64,000 nt of DNA from Saccharibacillus brassicae (GCF_006542275.1 NZ_CP041217.1:1907501-1971500), one strand, 5' to 3'. Counted from the first letter of the stretch, positions 54,805 through 63,922 are shown. Numbers and translations are program-made. Notes: generated from the letters alone by a model not told the origin.

Positions 54805-54832
54805 AGAAAAAGACCCCGCATAAGCGGGGCCT
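54805..54832 (-). terminator. Terminator of the cold-shock gene
   Basis: GGCCCCGC and GCGGGGTC with a short ATA-type loop, then T5 on the minus strand, about 85 bases past the csp stop. Confidence 0.85.
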
Positions 54833-54915
54833 TCCTGCTGAGCCATGTGTCTCCAACCAGCATAAATCGTTGACGCACAATTCTCTATGTAGGTCAGGTA
54901 TACGGCTGTCGCGAC

Positions 54916-55113
54916 TTACAGAGGAGTAACGTTGGAAGCTTGCGGTCCGCGAGCGCCTTCAACGATGTCGAACTCAACGGCTTGTCCTTCTTCCAGCGTC
55001 TTGAATCCTTCAATTTGAATCGCCGAGAAGTGAACGAAAACGTCGCCGCCTTCTTCCGTCTCGATGAAACCGTAACCTTTTTCTGCGTTAAACCATTTCA
55101 CTTTACCTTGCAT
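54916..55113 (-). CDS. cspB: Cold-shock protein (CspB/CspC type)
   Basis: A 65-residue OB-fold protein covering the whole family length. RNP1 KGYGFIE and RNP2 VFVHF are intact, so it binds single-stranded RNA and DNA and acts as an RNA chaperone. The start has GAAGGGA about 9 bases upstream. A leader of up to 250 bases before it is AT-rich, which suits the long cold-responsive leaders of csp genes, but no cold-shock box was identified. Which Bacillus paralogue it matches cannot be told from one gene. Confidence 0.95.
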   Translation of the reverse strand: MQGKVKWFNAEKGYGFIETEEGGDVFVHFSAIQIEGFKTLEEGQAVEFDIVEGARGPQASNVTPL

Positions 55114-55307
55114 GCACGAACATTCCCTTCGTTATCAGATAAAAATGTGTGATCCACTACTCGAATATACCACCCTGTCTTCGCGACTGTCAATTGGAAT
55201 ATAAAATGATTACATTACAATATGTTACATCATAATCATTCGAAATAATTAGTCAAAAACTCCTTTTGCAATCACAAATCTAGGGCTTAAATCAAGTAAA
55301 GGGATTA

Positions 55308-55354
55308 AAAAACAAATACCCTGCTCTCTCTGTATCGAAACAGAGAAAACAGGG
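55308..55354 (-). terminator. Terminator of the flaG-fliD-fliS-fliT operon
   Basis: On the minus strand CCCTGTTTTCTCTGT and ACAGAGAGAGCAGGG form a stem-loop followed by a T-rich tract, about 12 bases past the fliT stop. Confidence 0.8.
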
Positions 55355-55365
55355 GAATTTGAATG

Positions 55366-55701
55366 TTATTTGCGTCGATCCATAAGTATGGCTTCCGGAG
55401 AATAATGGCTTTCATAGGCGCTTCTTTGCGCTTTGGCTTGTCCGCGTTGTTGGATCTTCGAATGAGCTTCTTCTTTCAGCGTATTCATTCGATTCAAAAG
55501 AATCGCATCATGCTGTAACACTTGGGATAACCGTTGTTTTTGTTGAGGATTTGCGGCGGTTACCATCAAAATGCTTTCCAACTGATCGATAATGATTTGC
55601 CTTTTTTCCACAAACTGCTCAAATTCCTCGTAAGGCATAGATTCGACTTGATTCACCGCTCGGTGAGTAAGCTCCTCCAATTGAGCAATCCAATTATCCA
55701 T
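55366..55701 (-). CDS. fliT: FliT-like flagellar chaperone
   Basis: The ATG at 55701 (MDNWIAQLEELTHRAVNQVE) has GGAG 7 bases upstream and overlaps the fliS stop by 8 bases, giving 111 residues; a longer frame starts 8 codons earlier. The protein is all-helical, with heptad-like charged sequence, as FliT-type export chaperones are. In B. subtilis FliT binds the filament-cap protein FliD. Sequence identity to known FliT is weak by eye, so the name rests on size, helical content and its place right after fliS. Confidence 0.72.
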   Translation of the reverse strand: MDNWIAQLEELTHRAVNQVESMPYEEFEQFVEKRQIIIDQLESILMVTAANPQQKQRLSQVLQHDAILLNRMNTLKEEAHSKIQQRGQAKAQRSAYESHYSPEAILMDRRK

Positions 55702-56107
55702 GAGAAACTCCGGCAGATATTCCACCAGCCGCAGCGTAAGCTTTACTGGCTTCCAACCACGTTTCTCTCAGTTCGGATAAGTACCCCAAAGCTTCGACAG
55801 CCGGTTCTTCCTGCTTTTTGATATTGGACTGAATCAAAAGGTGATTAATATATTCGTAAAGAGAAAAGAGTTCTTTCGAAATCGGATAAGCAAAGTTCAA
55901 AGTCGACATCAATTCGCTGATAATCGTTTGCGCTTTACCCAGATTAGTATTGACCGTCTCGTACTTGCGTTCTTTAAGTCCGTTCATTGCCGTATTCACA
56001 AAACGGATTGCTCCATCATACAACATCACTACAAGTTGTGCCGGATTAGAAGTTTGAACGGAAGATTGGCGATATCTTTCATAAGGAGAATTAATCAATT
56101 GTCCCAC
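55694..56107 (-). CDS. fliS: Flagellin export chaperone FliS
   Basis: A 137-residue helical protein with the FliS signature YRQSSVQTSNPAQLVVMLYDGAIRFV near the N-terminus (given in pieces: SNPAQLVVMLYDGAIRF). It binds the flagellin C-terminus in the cytoplasm and prevents early polymerisation until export. In B. subtilis it also takes part in FliW release. It follows fliD by 18 bases. The C-terminal GGISAGVSHG extension is short and flexible. Confidence 0.95.
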   Translation of the reverse strand: MGQLINSPYERYRQSSVQTSNPAQLVVMLYDGAIRFVNTAMNGLKERKYETVNTNLGKAQTIISELMSTLNFAYPISKELFSLYEYINHLLIQSNIKKQEEPAVEALGYLSELRETWLEASKAYAAAGGISAGVSHG

Positions 56108-56125
56108 CCTTTACTGGATTAATGA

Positions 56126-57607
56126 TCAACCTAAGGAATTAGTCAGACTGGAGGACTGTGCCTGCATTTTGCTCATCGCTTCTTCCATGGCAGAGAATTG
56201 CTTATAATAACGAGTTTCCATAGCATTCATGCGTACAGTCATGGAACTGATTCTTTTGTCGTAGTCTTTGATCTGTCGTCCTATCATGCTCTCCTGCTTG
56301 AACACTCCCGTAACAGCAGTATCGAATTTGGACGTACCTACTTTGGACACCATTTGATCCAAAGTACCATTAACCTGTTTGCTCAAATCCGCAAAAAGTC
56401 CCTTTTTGGAAGGATCCGCGCTTGAACCTTGAAAAATGTTAAGCACTTTCTGTGGATCTGTGCTCAAAGCGTTTTTGAGTTTTTCTTCATCAATCTTCAA
56501 TTTGCCATTTTCGTGATAAAGCCCGGTTGTAATCCCTACCGAACTTAAATCTCCGAGATAACTTACTACAGTCGATCGCATATTCGAAGCAGCGGATGTC
56601 AGAATGCTATCGCCTTTCAACAAACCGCTTTTTGCTTTATCTTCCCATTGCTTGATTTCGGACTCTTTCATTTCCTTCTTCTGTTCATCGGATAATGGCG
56701 TGAAATTTTTATAGCGGGCTTCAGTGGTTTTGGTATTAATTTTGTCAACCAGCTCATTATACAAGTTGACAAACGCTTTTACCGAATCCAACGCTTTGGT
56801 AGGATCGGACTGGGTATTGACGATTGAAGAGCCGCTTGTTCCGGTTGCTTGCAGCATGGTCAACTTTATTCCGTTTACGTTAAGCGTATTATCGGAAGTG
56901 TCGAACGTTCTGCCACTTGGATAAGCTGCGTTTTTGATCGTCACCTGTCCATCTACGGCATTTGTTACGGATAATTTAAGCAGCCCCGAGAGATCTCCGC
57001 TAGTTGCGGTTGCAGCTCCGGATTCTATGTTAACATTTGCGGCAGCTCCATATTCTTTGGCCAAAACAGAGAACTTGCCGCTTATTTGGTCAAAACTAGC
57101 CGTAACCCCTGCGCCAGATGAATTGATTTTAATAATTACAGCTTCTATGGTGTCGCTGGACGATACATCGATCTCTTTGTTATTGATCTTCATTTTATAA
57201 TTGTCCGACGACCCTGCACCCGTAATTTGCGACAGTGTCGTTTTGAGGGTTGTAGCTGCAGTGCCTGCCGTCAATTCAGCCGTACTTGAAGCCGTCGACT
57301 TGGTAGCAAGTTTATTCACGATCACTTCCATAGGTTCTACGCTGGCACTTGCATTTGCTTCTGCTTTGACGGCAGTGGTATTACCCGAAACGGTAGATAC
57401 CTGAGTATTGGTCGTCGATTGTTTGCCAAAGTCGGACAATTTATTCTTGAAATTAACAAGCTGGCTGTTGAATTCTCTATAATTGTCACGTGTCCATTGA
57501 AGCGTCTGCTTCTGCTGATTCATCTTATCCAAAGGCACACGTTGAACAGTCATAAGGGACTTGACCATACTGTCGATATCCATGCCCGAAAAACCATTGA
57601 TACGCAT
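56126..57607 (-). CDS. fliD: Flagellar filament cap protein FliD (HAP2)
   Basis: A 493-residue cap protein. The FliD_N region (about 10-110) starts GFSGMDIDSMVKSLMTVQR, and FliD_C (about 225-475) includes SVKAFVNLYNELVDKINT and RISSMTVRMNAMETRYYKQF. Both coiled-coil ends are present. It forms the pentameric cap that helps flagellin fold into the growing filament. Length is in the usual 450-500 range. The gene is less GC-rich than the leftmost part of the window. Confidence 0.95.
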   Translation of the reverse strand: MRINGFSGMDIDSMVKSLMTVQRVPLDKMNQQKQTLQWTRDNYREFNSQLVNFKNKLSDFGKQSTTNTQVSTVSGNTTAVKAEANASASVEPMEVIVNKLATKSTASSTAELTAGTAATTLKTTLSQITGAGSSDNYKMKINNKEIDVSSSDTIEAVIIKINSSGAGVTASFDQISGKFSVLAKEYGAAANVNIESGAATATSGDLSGLLKLSVTNAVDGQVTIKNAAYPSGRTFDTSDNTLNVNGIKLTMLQATGTSGSSIVNTQSDPTKALDSVKAFVNLYNELVDKINTKTTEARYKNFTPLSDEQKKEMKESEIKQWEDKAKSGLLKGDSILTSAASNMRSTVVSYLGDLSSVGITTGLYHENGKLKIDEEKLKNALSTDPQKVLNIFQGSSADPSKKGLFADLSKQVNGTLDQMVSKVGTSKFDTAVTGVFKQESMIGRQIKDYDKRISSMTVRMNAMETRYYKQFSAMEEAMSKMQAQSSSLTNSLG

Positions 57608-57618
57608 TTCGATTCCCC

Positions 57619-58005
57619 CTATACTTTCTGGTCGACCAAGATTCCCGCAATTTCCATCATTTTGGCTACAAGATCCAGTGTTTTCTCAGGCGGAATTTCG
57701 CGAATCAGCTCTCCGCTTTCCTTGTTTAACACTTTAATCATCAACTGATGCGTTTTCTCATGAATGTTAATCTCAAGCGTCGTTTCCGGTCCTTGCATAG
57801 CTTTCACGGCGCGATCGATCGTTTTGAGCAGTTGTTCGTCGCTGATCGAAATAGAAACTCCTTGATGTTCCAATTTCGTCAATTCCCCTGTGTTTCTCGC
57901 TGCTTGTATCATCTGGTTGTCTATAGTGGAAGAAACGCTGCTTGTTTGAACGGCTTTTGTAAGCCCTCCCGCAGGACTGGCCGATACAGAAAACTGCAGA
58001 TTCAT
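57619..58005 (-). CDS. flaG: Flagellar protein FlaG
   Basis: A 128-residue FlaG-family protein. The N-terminal 45 residues are polar and low-complexity. The conserved C-terminal part is LEINIHEKTHQLMIKVLNKESGELIREIPPEKTLDL (given here as HEKTHQLMIKV and GELIREIPPEK). The family affects filament length in several species. GGAGG lies 6 bases before the ATG. It is first in the flaG-fliD-fliS-fliT operon and lies 11 bases upstream of fliD. Confidence 0.93.
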   Translation of the reverse strand: MNLQFSVSASPAGGLTKAVQTSSVSSTIDNQMIQAARNTGELTKLEHQGVSISISDEQLLKTIDRAVKAMQGPETTLEINIHEKTHQLMIKVLNKESGELIREIPPEKTLDLVAKMMEIAGILVDQKV

Positions 58006-58037
58006 CTGACAACCTCCACTTGTTTTATTTATCTTTT

Positions 58038-58066
58038 TTATCGGACAAAATCAAAAAAAATGAATA
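58038..58066 (-). promoter_or_regulatory. Candidate SigD promoter of the flaG operon
   Basis: On the minus strand TCCGATAA (58038-58045) is a good SigD -10, about 33 bases before flaG. The expected TAAA -35 region reads only TATTC-like at 58061-58066, so this is the weakest of the three SigD candidates. Confidence 0.4.
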
Positions 58067-58089
58067 GCAAAGAAGTGACTTACATTAAT

Positions 58090-58121
58090 AGAAGGCTGTC
58101 ATATCTTTATGACAGCCTTCT
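58090..58121. terminator. Perfect hairpin between the glycan island and flaG
   Basis: AGAAGGCTGTCATA and TATGACAGCCTTCT pair perfectly around a four-base loop. The T-run is stronger on the plus strand; on the minus strand, the direction of transcription here, the tract after the stem is TATTAATG, so termination may be partial. Confidence 0.7.
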
Positions 58122-58139
58122 TTTCTTCCTATCCAGCTA

Positions 58140-58928
58140 TTACTGCTCACTCATTACCACAAACGGATATCCCCCTAGTTCAATAACATCATTCACTTTA
58201 ATTGCAATTAAATCTCCTTCGTCTGATAACCCATAAAAAGTTTTTCCTGATTGCTCGTAATTCAGAATCATGGAAGTAAAGTCTTCCCAATCCCCTTGCA
58301 GCATTCCTTGGTTCAATTCAAAAATTACTGTTTTAATCCTGCCGCTTCTTAACCAGTCATCCATTCCTATAAAAGCTTGGAGCTCGCCGCCCTCAATATC
58401 GATTTTCAAAAATTTAATTTCTTCAATATTCCCAATAGCTTCTGGTAAGGTAATAGCATCAACTTCTAATTTTTCGAATTCATCTTCATAGTTAGCTTTG
58501 TATTCATCGCTATGCTCATGAATCGAACTATTCCCCATAAATTTCTTTGAGGCATAAAAATCAAGCTTTTTTCTTTCTGAATAAATTGCAATATTGTATG
58601 AGGAAACTCTATCTCTAAGATAATTTATAGAAAGGTTATCAATCAAATATTCATATAAGTATTTATTGGCTTCAAAGCTGAAAACACGACCTCCACTACC
58701 TACTAAATATCCTAAAAGAACTGAAAAATAGCCGATATTTGCGCCAACGTCAACTACTATGTCACCTTGCTTCACCTGCTTGGCCAAGAACTTTGTCAAG
58801 GGGCCTTCGATTACCCCATTAATAATTAAGTCAGGTGACAAACTTAAATCGTTCGAAGGCACTATCAATTTTCCACCAAATACTGGAGATATCAACATTT
58901 TATTTCCGCCAATGTATGTACCATGCAT
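58140..58928 (-). CDS. FkbM-family SAM-dependent methyltransferase
   Basis: The ATG at 58928 (MHGTYIGGN) has AAAGGAG 11 bases upstream; an earlier ATG at 58952 has none. This gives 262 residues. The SAM-binding motif is VVDVGANIGYFSVLLGYLVG near 62-81, and the FkbM acidic motif LKIDIEGGELQAF is near 170. FkbM enzymes O- or N-methylate sugars and natural products. As the last gene of the glycan operon next to flagellin, it most likely methylates the flagellin sugar. The sequence is much AT-richer than the left part of the window. Confidence 0.9.
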   Translation of the reverse strand: MHGTYIGGNKMLISPVFGGKLIVPSNDLSLSPDLIINGVIEGPLTKFLAKQVKQGDIVVDVGANIGYFSVLLGYLVGSGGRVFSFEANKYLYEYLIDNLSINYLRDRVSSYNIAIYSERKKLDFYASKKFMGNSSIHEHSDEYKANYEDEFEKLEVDAITLPEAIGNIEEIKFLKIDIEGGELQAFIGMDDWLRSGRIKTVIFELNQGMLQGDWEDFTSMILNYEQSGKTFYGLSDEGDLIAIKVNDVIELGGYPFVVMSEQ

Positions 58929-58981
58929 ACTTGTGTCATCTCCTTTATTCATTTAAATAAAGTACTGCAAAATCTGCTTCG

Positions 58982-60904
58982 TTAATCTTTCCAGGCAATC
59001 AGATTAGGATTTTCATCAAGAATAGATTCATACTGTTGAGAACGAATATCATTTTTTTCAACATCAAGTAGTTGATACCGTTTGTATTTGAATTCTCTAT
59101 CTTCTTTTCTACTCCAGCCTAAATGTTTGAGTCTCAAATCGGACTTTGCATTCAATCCAATATTTAAAATGTTTTTAGGAAAACGTCCGCAATGCTGCTT
59201 TTCTTCTAGCCATTCATACTCTGCATCCGGGCAATATCTTATCATAAAAGGACGAAGAGTATTGTGAGCATACCAATATTCGTCTTCTCGATAATGTGTC
59301 GAATCCCACATATCATATAAGCGGAAAGAAACGGTTTTAACATCTGCCCTCTGAACAATTACATGGATATTTGTATTGAAAAGTTCTTCAAAAACTTCAT
59401 CGGCATCTACATTCAATATCCAATCCGGGTCTTCTTGGATCGTCGCTTCCCATTGCTGTCGTCTCAATTCTACTTCATTGTTAAACTTTGATTCTTTATT
59501 TTTTATAATGGTATGCTTAACGCTGGAAAGCATTTCTTTACAAATGGAAGCCGTTGTATCCTCACTGGCATCGTCAATAATAACAGCACTATCAATGTAT
59601 TTCACATGTTGTGCTAGAGCCTCTTTCAAAAATCTATCGCTTTCATTTTTTACTACCATAGAAAGTGTGATTTTTCCTGGTCTTTTATGATGAGAAGGTT
59701 GAATACCCAACGGCAGTTGTTCTTCTACTGAAAACGAAGTAATTTTAAATGTCTGATCCATCTCAGTAATATTGCAAGTACAACGATAATGTTCTGCTGC
59801 TTTTTCCCCTTGCTTTAGAATATAATTGTACAATTCGAATTCTACAGTGTGGGTGTTGGTACTGTTGTCGTAGGCTGCATACTTTAGTTCTTCTACGTAA
59901 GCATTTACTTTCAAATGATTTTTAATAGTCATTTCTTTTTGTTCCTGAATATTTTCTTCGATACTTTTCCCTGCATTCTCGTCGAAAAACAGCTTCCAAT
60001 CTGTTGCATACCCAAGAGCATAATGGAATGTTCCTAACGCTTCCATTCCTTGTTTTGCAATATTTACAGCTTTACTTACTTCTACACTGCTATTTTTCTC
60101 TTTGATACTTTGTTTATATCCGGTTATCCCTTTAAGATCACTATCTCGATAAATATGATAGGCCGGAAAGTGAGTATCTACAAATAAAGGTATGCCGAGC
60201 GCTGCTGCTCTTATGCAAAAATGACGATCTTCTCCCCAAAAGGAAATATTTTTAATTTCTTTGAAATTGACTCCTTTTTGCAAGGCTTCTTTACTAAGTA
60301 ATGTACAGGCCCCTAACCCTCCCACCTCATACACCCCTGGAATTCGCATCTTGGCAATAAATTCTTGTTCCCGTCTACTCAGTTCTTCTTCAGATAAAAT
60401 TTCATTTCTATGTTTATAAAACAAGTCGTAATGATCAGTCAGCCATACCTGAGGAAGTTCTGGAATCTCCGGTTTCCATCTAGTCCAAAACACTTCAGAG
60501 ATAATGCTTTTTTCCAAAGAAATTAAATGTTTCACAGTAGCAGGATTTAATACAATATCTGAGTCCACTAAAAATAAATAATCATAATTAAATTCTTTAG
60601 CAATTTGTATCATGATATCTTTAAGCCTGGCTACCTTCCAAACTAACTTTTCATTCCAATTGTGAGTGAAATCATCTTTAACATATTTGTCATTACTCTC
60701 ACTTTTATAAACAGTAACATTTGAATGAGTTTGAGCAAATTTTTCAAGAAGCTTACTCGATAACACTTCTTCGTTGTCATCAGCAAAAAGGTAGCTCAGT
60801 TCCAAACCTTCTTGATCAAGCTCGGATAAAGACAATAAAAATTCTTTAAGAATAACTGGCTTTTGCTTGATTGGACTACCAATTAAAACTCTTTTCGCTG
60901 TCAC
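58982..60904 (-). CDS. Two-domain family 2 glycosyltransferase
   Basis: The GTG at 60904 (VTAKRVLIGSPIKQKP) has GGAG 8 bases upstream and gives 640 residues. The first GT domain (about 1-275) has FLVDSDIVLNPAT as DxD-type motif, plus GGLGACTLLSKEAL and FWGEDRHFCIRAAALG. After a beta-rich middle (about 300-420), a second GT-A domain starts at ITLSMVVKNESDRFLKEAL, with IIDDASEDTT and LNVDADEVFEE as metal site. One chain could therefore add two sugars in turn. Lys/Asn/Ile-rich composition and AT-rich DNA set it apart from the window's left half. Confidence 0.88.
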   Translation of the reverse strand: MTAKRVLIGSPIKQKPVILKEFLLSLSELDQEGLELSYLFADDNEEVLSSKLLEKFAQTHSNVTVYKSESNDKYVKDDFTHNWNEKLVWKVARLKDIMIQIAKEFNYDYLFLVDSDIVLNPATVKHLISLEKSIISEVFWTRWKPEIPELPQVWLTDHYDLFYKHRNEILSEEELSRREQEFIAKMRIPGVYEVGGLGACTLLSKEALQKGVNFKEIKNISFWGEDRHFCIRAAALGIPLFVDTHFPAYHIYRDSDLKGITGYKQSIKEKNSSVEVSKAVNIAKQGMEALGTFHYALGYATDWKLFFDENAGKSIEENIQEQKEMTIKNHLKVNAYVEELKYAAYDNSTNTHTVEFELYNYILKQGEKAAEHYRCTCNITEMDQTFKITSFSVEEQLPLGIQPSHHKRPGKITLSMVVKNESDRFLKEALAQHVKYIDSAVIIDDASEDTTASICKEMLSSVKHTIIKNKESKFNNEVELRRQQWEATIQEDPDWILNVDADEVFEELFNTNIHVIVQRADVKTVSFRLYDMWDSTHYREDEYWYAHNTLRPFMIRYCPDAEYEWLEEKQHCGRFPKNILNIGLNAKSDLRLKHLGWSRKEDREFKYKRYQLLDVEKNDIRSQQYESILDENPNLIAWKD

Positions 60905-60962
60905 AATTGTCACTCCTATCATTTTCATCTCGCTTTATTAAATAAATTTCTATTTTATAAGG

Positions 60963-62849
60963 TTAAGCATTTTTTTCTCTAACCCATTCACACAACGGAT
61001 AAGCTTCCCTTATATAATCAGAAATCATTTTTGCGTTATTCTTATCTCCTGAAAGCTCATAGAAGTTGTACAAATTCTCATAATCTTTATAATTTGAACG
61101 TTTTTCGACCAAGCGTGCATAAAAGAATATAGCATTTTCAGGCTGTTCTTGTTTTTCACAAATCCTTGCCAGCAGCTCAACACTGTTGAATTCATTAGGG
61201 CGCTTTTGATACTCATTCATTAAAAGATCTAAGGCTGTATCGGAAAATCCGTATTCCATTAATCTTTTACAAATAATAAAATTCAATTCCTTTGAAGAAT
61301 CCCAAACATTATTCAAAACTTGCTCAAATACTTCAAATTCTTGAAGCTTAATCAGTTGAACAAGAATATAATCAAAAACTTTTTCTAAAGTTGATGTAAC
61401 CTTGAATTCCTTATGACTTTCTCTAGTTACAAGGCTGGTAATAGCTTTTTTCTCGGATTTACTGAGGTTTAATGCCATAAATCCTTTATTCAGCAATTCG
61501 ATATCTTCTTGCAAAATCGCCAATACTATAACGTCGATTCCATTAACTTCTGGAATCGAATTCAGGGCTAGCCACATTTTTCTTGCTTCGGTATAACGCT
61601 TTGCATACTGTAGCGCTAATGCAGTGATATGCTCCTCTACGTTAACTGCATACTCATTCAAACAATGAAGGAGAAGAGGACTTTTCAGACTGTAAAAAAC
61701 TTCTATAATGTTTTTTAAACTTTGAATCCCTGAGAGAGGGTATAAGTTTTTTATACTTAAGTAAGCATCTTCTCCCGTAACCCCCGCTTTAGATAAGATC
61801 TCAACATATTTATAAATCCCAACCGTCAAATCATTTTTCATATGAAGAGCTTGTTCAATATGTGCATAACTTTTTTCGATTTGATTAACTTCTTCATACC
61901 ATTCTGCGAGTCTCAAATGTGCAATGTATCCACCGTTCCCTTCAGATACAGTGATTCCTTGGTCACCAAGTTCAATGCATGCTTCCATTGTACGGATCGC
62001 ATCTTTTTTATAACCGATTTCCTTGAAGAATAAAGCTTTCAAATGAAGAAGGTCTGTTTCATTAGGATATACATTAACCGCATCAATCAAAATAACTAAT
62101 GCTTCTTCATATCGCTTCAGCTCACCCAATGCTTTGCAAAGCGTTGTTACAAGCTCAGGTAAGATTGTAAGTCCCTTACTTAGAGAATAAGCCTTTTTCA
62201 AAAAAGTCATTGCCTTTTGATATTCTCCTACCCAAAAATAAGTTCTTCCTAGGTTGAATAAATTATAAGCGCTTGGATCTTCTTCCGCTCCTTTAAGAAT
62301 TAGAGCAAGGTTACGATTAGCTTTATTGCGATCCTGCATCATATCATCTGTATAACCTACATGCATGATCACAGAATTTGCATGCCCGGCAATTAAGTGA
62401 GCACCTTCGCCTGTAACATCCAAATGTTCATGTAATCGATTTTTATAATTTAATCCTTTATGATTCGCAAATAAACGGATAGCTAAATGGTTGAGAGCAC
62501 GTTCCCCAGAAAGCAAATTGTGAATTTTCACAAAATAATAATCGTCTTCTGAAGAGATATCGTTTTGCAGATCAGCATCTTCAGGTAAATATTCATCCGC
62601 ATCCAGAACAAGAATGTAATCTGTATGGGCATACTTGATCGCTTTATTTCTTGCCGCCGAAAAATCATTGATCCATTCAAAATGATGAATTTCTGCTTGA
62701 TATTGCTCGGCAATTTCAAGAGTTCGATCTGTTGATCCTGTGTCTACAATAACAATCTGATCGACCACCGATGCTACGCTATCCAAGCACTTTTTCAAAT
62801 GCTTTTCTTCGTCTTTGACGATCATGCACAGAGCAATTGTTTTTTTCAT
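60963..62849 (-). CDS. GT2 glycosyltransferase with TPR tail (SunS-like)
   Basis: A 628-residue protein. The GT-A domain (about 1-230) starts KKTIALCMIVKDEEKHLKKC, with IVDTGSTDRT for the nucleotide and LDADEY (82-87) for the metal. The rest (about 185-620) is helical with TPR-type pairs (DPSAYNLFNLGRTYFWVGEY, GDKNNAKMISDYIREA). B. subtilis SunS, which glycosylates a peptide Cys, has this GT-plus-TPR build. Protein O-glycosyltransferases with this architecture occur beside flagellins. It is the first gene of the island and has its own SigD-type promoter, so it is probably the one that attaches the first sugar to flagellin. Confidence 0.88.
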   Translation of the reverse strand: MKKTIALCMIVKDEEKHLKKCLDSVASVVDQIVIVDTGSTDRTLEIAEQYQAEIHHFEWINDFSAARNKAIKYAHTDYILVLDADEYLPEDADLQNDISSEDDYYFVKIHNLLSGERALNHLAIRLFANHKGLNYKNRLHEHLDVTGEGAHLIAGHANSVIMHVGYTDDMMQDRNKANRNLALILKGAEEDPSAYNLFNLGRTYFWVGEYQKAMTFLKKAYSLSKGLTILPELVTTLCKALGELKRYEEALVILIDAVNVYPNETDLLHLKALFFKEIGYKKDAIRTMEACIELGDQGITVSEGNGGYIAHLRLAEWYEEVNQIEKSYAHIEQALHMKNDLTVGIYKYVEILSKAGVTGEDAYLSIKNLYPLSGIQSLKNIIEVFYSLKSPLLLHCLNEYAVNVEEHITALALQYAKRYTEARKMWLALNSIPEVNGIDVIVLAILQEDIELLNKGFMALNLSKSEKKAITSLVTRESHKEFKVTSTLEKVFDYILVQLIKLQEFEVFEQVLNNVWDSSKELNFIICKRLMEYGFSDTALDLLMNEYQKRPNEFNSVELLARICEKQEQPENAIFFYARLVEKRSNYKDYENLYNFYELSGDKNNAKMISDYIREAYPLCEWVREKNA

Positions 62850-62892
62850 TATTTCTTCCCTCTCATTCCTGAGTAAAAAACCCTATATTTCT

Positions 62893-62920
62893 TTATCGGT
62901 CTAACTACTTTTTATTATTA
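62893..62920 (-). promoter_or_regulatory. SigD promoter of the glycan-modification operon
   Basis: On the minus strand TAAT (62917-62920), 16 bases, then ACCGATAA (62893-62900). Compared with TAAA-N15-GCCGATAT, this is a good flagellar sigma-factor promoter about 45 bases before the first glycosyltransferase. Confidence 0.7.
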
Positions 62921-62973
62921 GGCGCTGCAAAATCAAACTCATCAGCTCTTTAAAGTAAATATGTAATAAAAAA

Positions 62974-63008
62974 ACAAAAAGACCACCAATATGGCAGTCT
63001 TTTTGTTT
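62974..63008. terminator. Terminator downstream of hag
   Basis: CAAAAAGAC and GTCTTTTTG with an inner CCA/TGG pair, immediately after the flagellin stop. T-runs on both strands. Confidence 0.85.
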
Positions 63009-63016
63009 TTTCTGGA

Positions 63017-63832
63017 TTAACGAAGAAGTTGCAGTACGCTTTGCGGCTGTTGGTTCGCTTGCGCAAGCATCGCTTGCGAAGCTTGAGCCAGAATGTTGCT
63101 CTTCGTTTGGTTCATCATTTCTTTCGCCATGTCGACGTCGCGGATACGGGATTCCGCAGCCGACAGGTTCTCCGACGTCGTGCCCAGGTTGTTGATCGTG
63201 TGCTCCAGACGGTTCTGGATCGCACCCAATTGCGAACGCTCGGCTGATACAGTCTTCATCGCCGCATCCAGTGCCGTGATAGCCGCGTTGGCTCCGGTTT
63301 GCGTGCCGATAGCAATACTATCGATACCCAGTGCAGATGCTCCGATGTTGGCGATACTCAGCGTGATCGCTTGGCTCGCGTTGGCACCGATATGCAGGAC
63401 CGCTGCGCTGACTCCAGCACCGTTCAACAATTTCTTCGTATTGAATTCAGTATCTGTCGAGATCCGCGTTACTTCACTGTTGAGCTGCGCTACTTCTCTT
63501 TGCAGTTCCGCACGGTCGTCATTTGTGTTCGTATCATTCGCAGACTGGACCGCCAATTCGCGGATGCGCTGCAGAATGCTGTGCGTTTCGTTCATCGCGC
63601 CTTCCGCCGTTTGGATCAGCGAGATGCCGTCTTGAGCGTTCTTCGAAGCCATGTCCAGACCGCGGATCTGGCCGCGCATTTTCTCGGAGATCGCCAGGCC
63701 GGCAGCGTCGTCGCCTGCACGGTTGATCCGAAGACCCGAAGACAGTTTCTCGATCGATTTTGCGGTGTTCACGGTGTTCGCGCTCAGCTGGCGGTGCGTG
63801 TTCATGGCCGAAATGTTGTGGTTGATAATCAT
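63017..63832 (-). CDS. hag: Flagellin
   Basis: A 271-residue flagellin of the short type: D0/D1 N-terminal coil (MIINHNISAMNTHRQLSAN, SGLRINRAGDDAAGLAISE), a small middle, and D1/D0 C-terminal coil ending QQPQSVLQLLR. D2/D3 are essentially absent, so the surface for glycosylation is confined to the middle 130-190, which is rich in Ser and Thr. It is exported by the flagellar type III system with FliS. Its leader holds a SigD promoter and a CsrA-type hairpin. The gene is much GC-richer than the glycosyltransferases beside it, as expected for a conserved, highly expressed gene. Confidence 0.98.
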   Translation of the reverse strand: MIINHNISAMNTHRQLSANTVNTAKSIEKLSSGLRINRAGDDAAGLAISEKMRGQIRGLDMASKNAQDGISLIQTAEGAMNETHSILQRIRELAVQSANDTNTNDDRAELQREVAQLNSEVTRISTDTEFNTKKLLNGAGVSAAVLHIGANASQAITLSIANIGASALGIDSIAIGTQTGANAAITALDAAMKTVSAERSQLGAIQNRLEHTINNLGTTSENLSAAESRIRDVDMAKEMMNQTKSNILAQASQAMLAQANQQPQSVLQLLR

Positions 63833-63842
63833 TGTGGTAGTT

Positions 63843-63877
63843 CCTCCCTGAAATTAGTTATTCCCACATCCATGTGG
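63843..63877 (-). promoter_or_regulatory. hag leader CsrA-type binding sites
   Basis: On the minus strand CCACA-TGGA-TGTGG (63864-63877) is a hairpin with GGA in its loop, close to the CsrA consensus ACARGGAUGU. A second GGA motif overlaps the ribosome binding site AGGGAGG (63843-63849). Two such sites, one on the Shine-Dalgarno, are how CsrA represses hag in B. subtilis. Confidence 0.7.
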
Positions 63878-63922
63878 TTGTGCCGGTGTTGAGCTTGGCT
63901 GCTCTTCACTAGCTTATTATAT

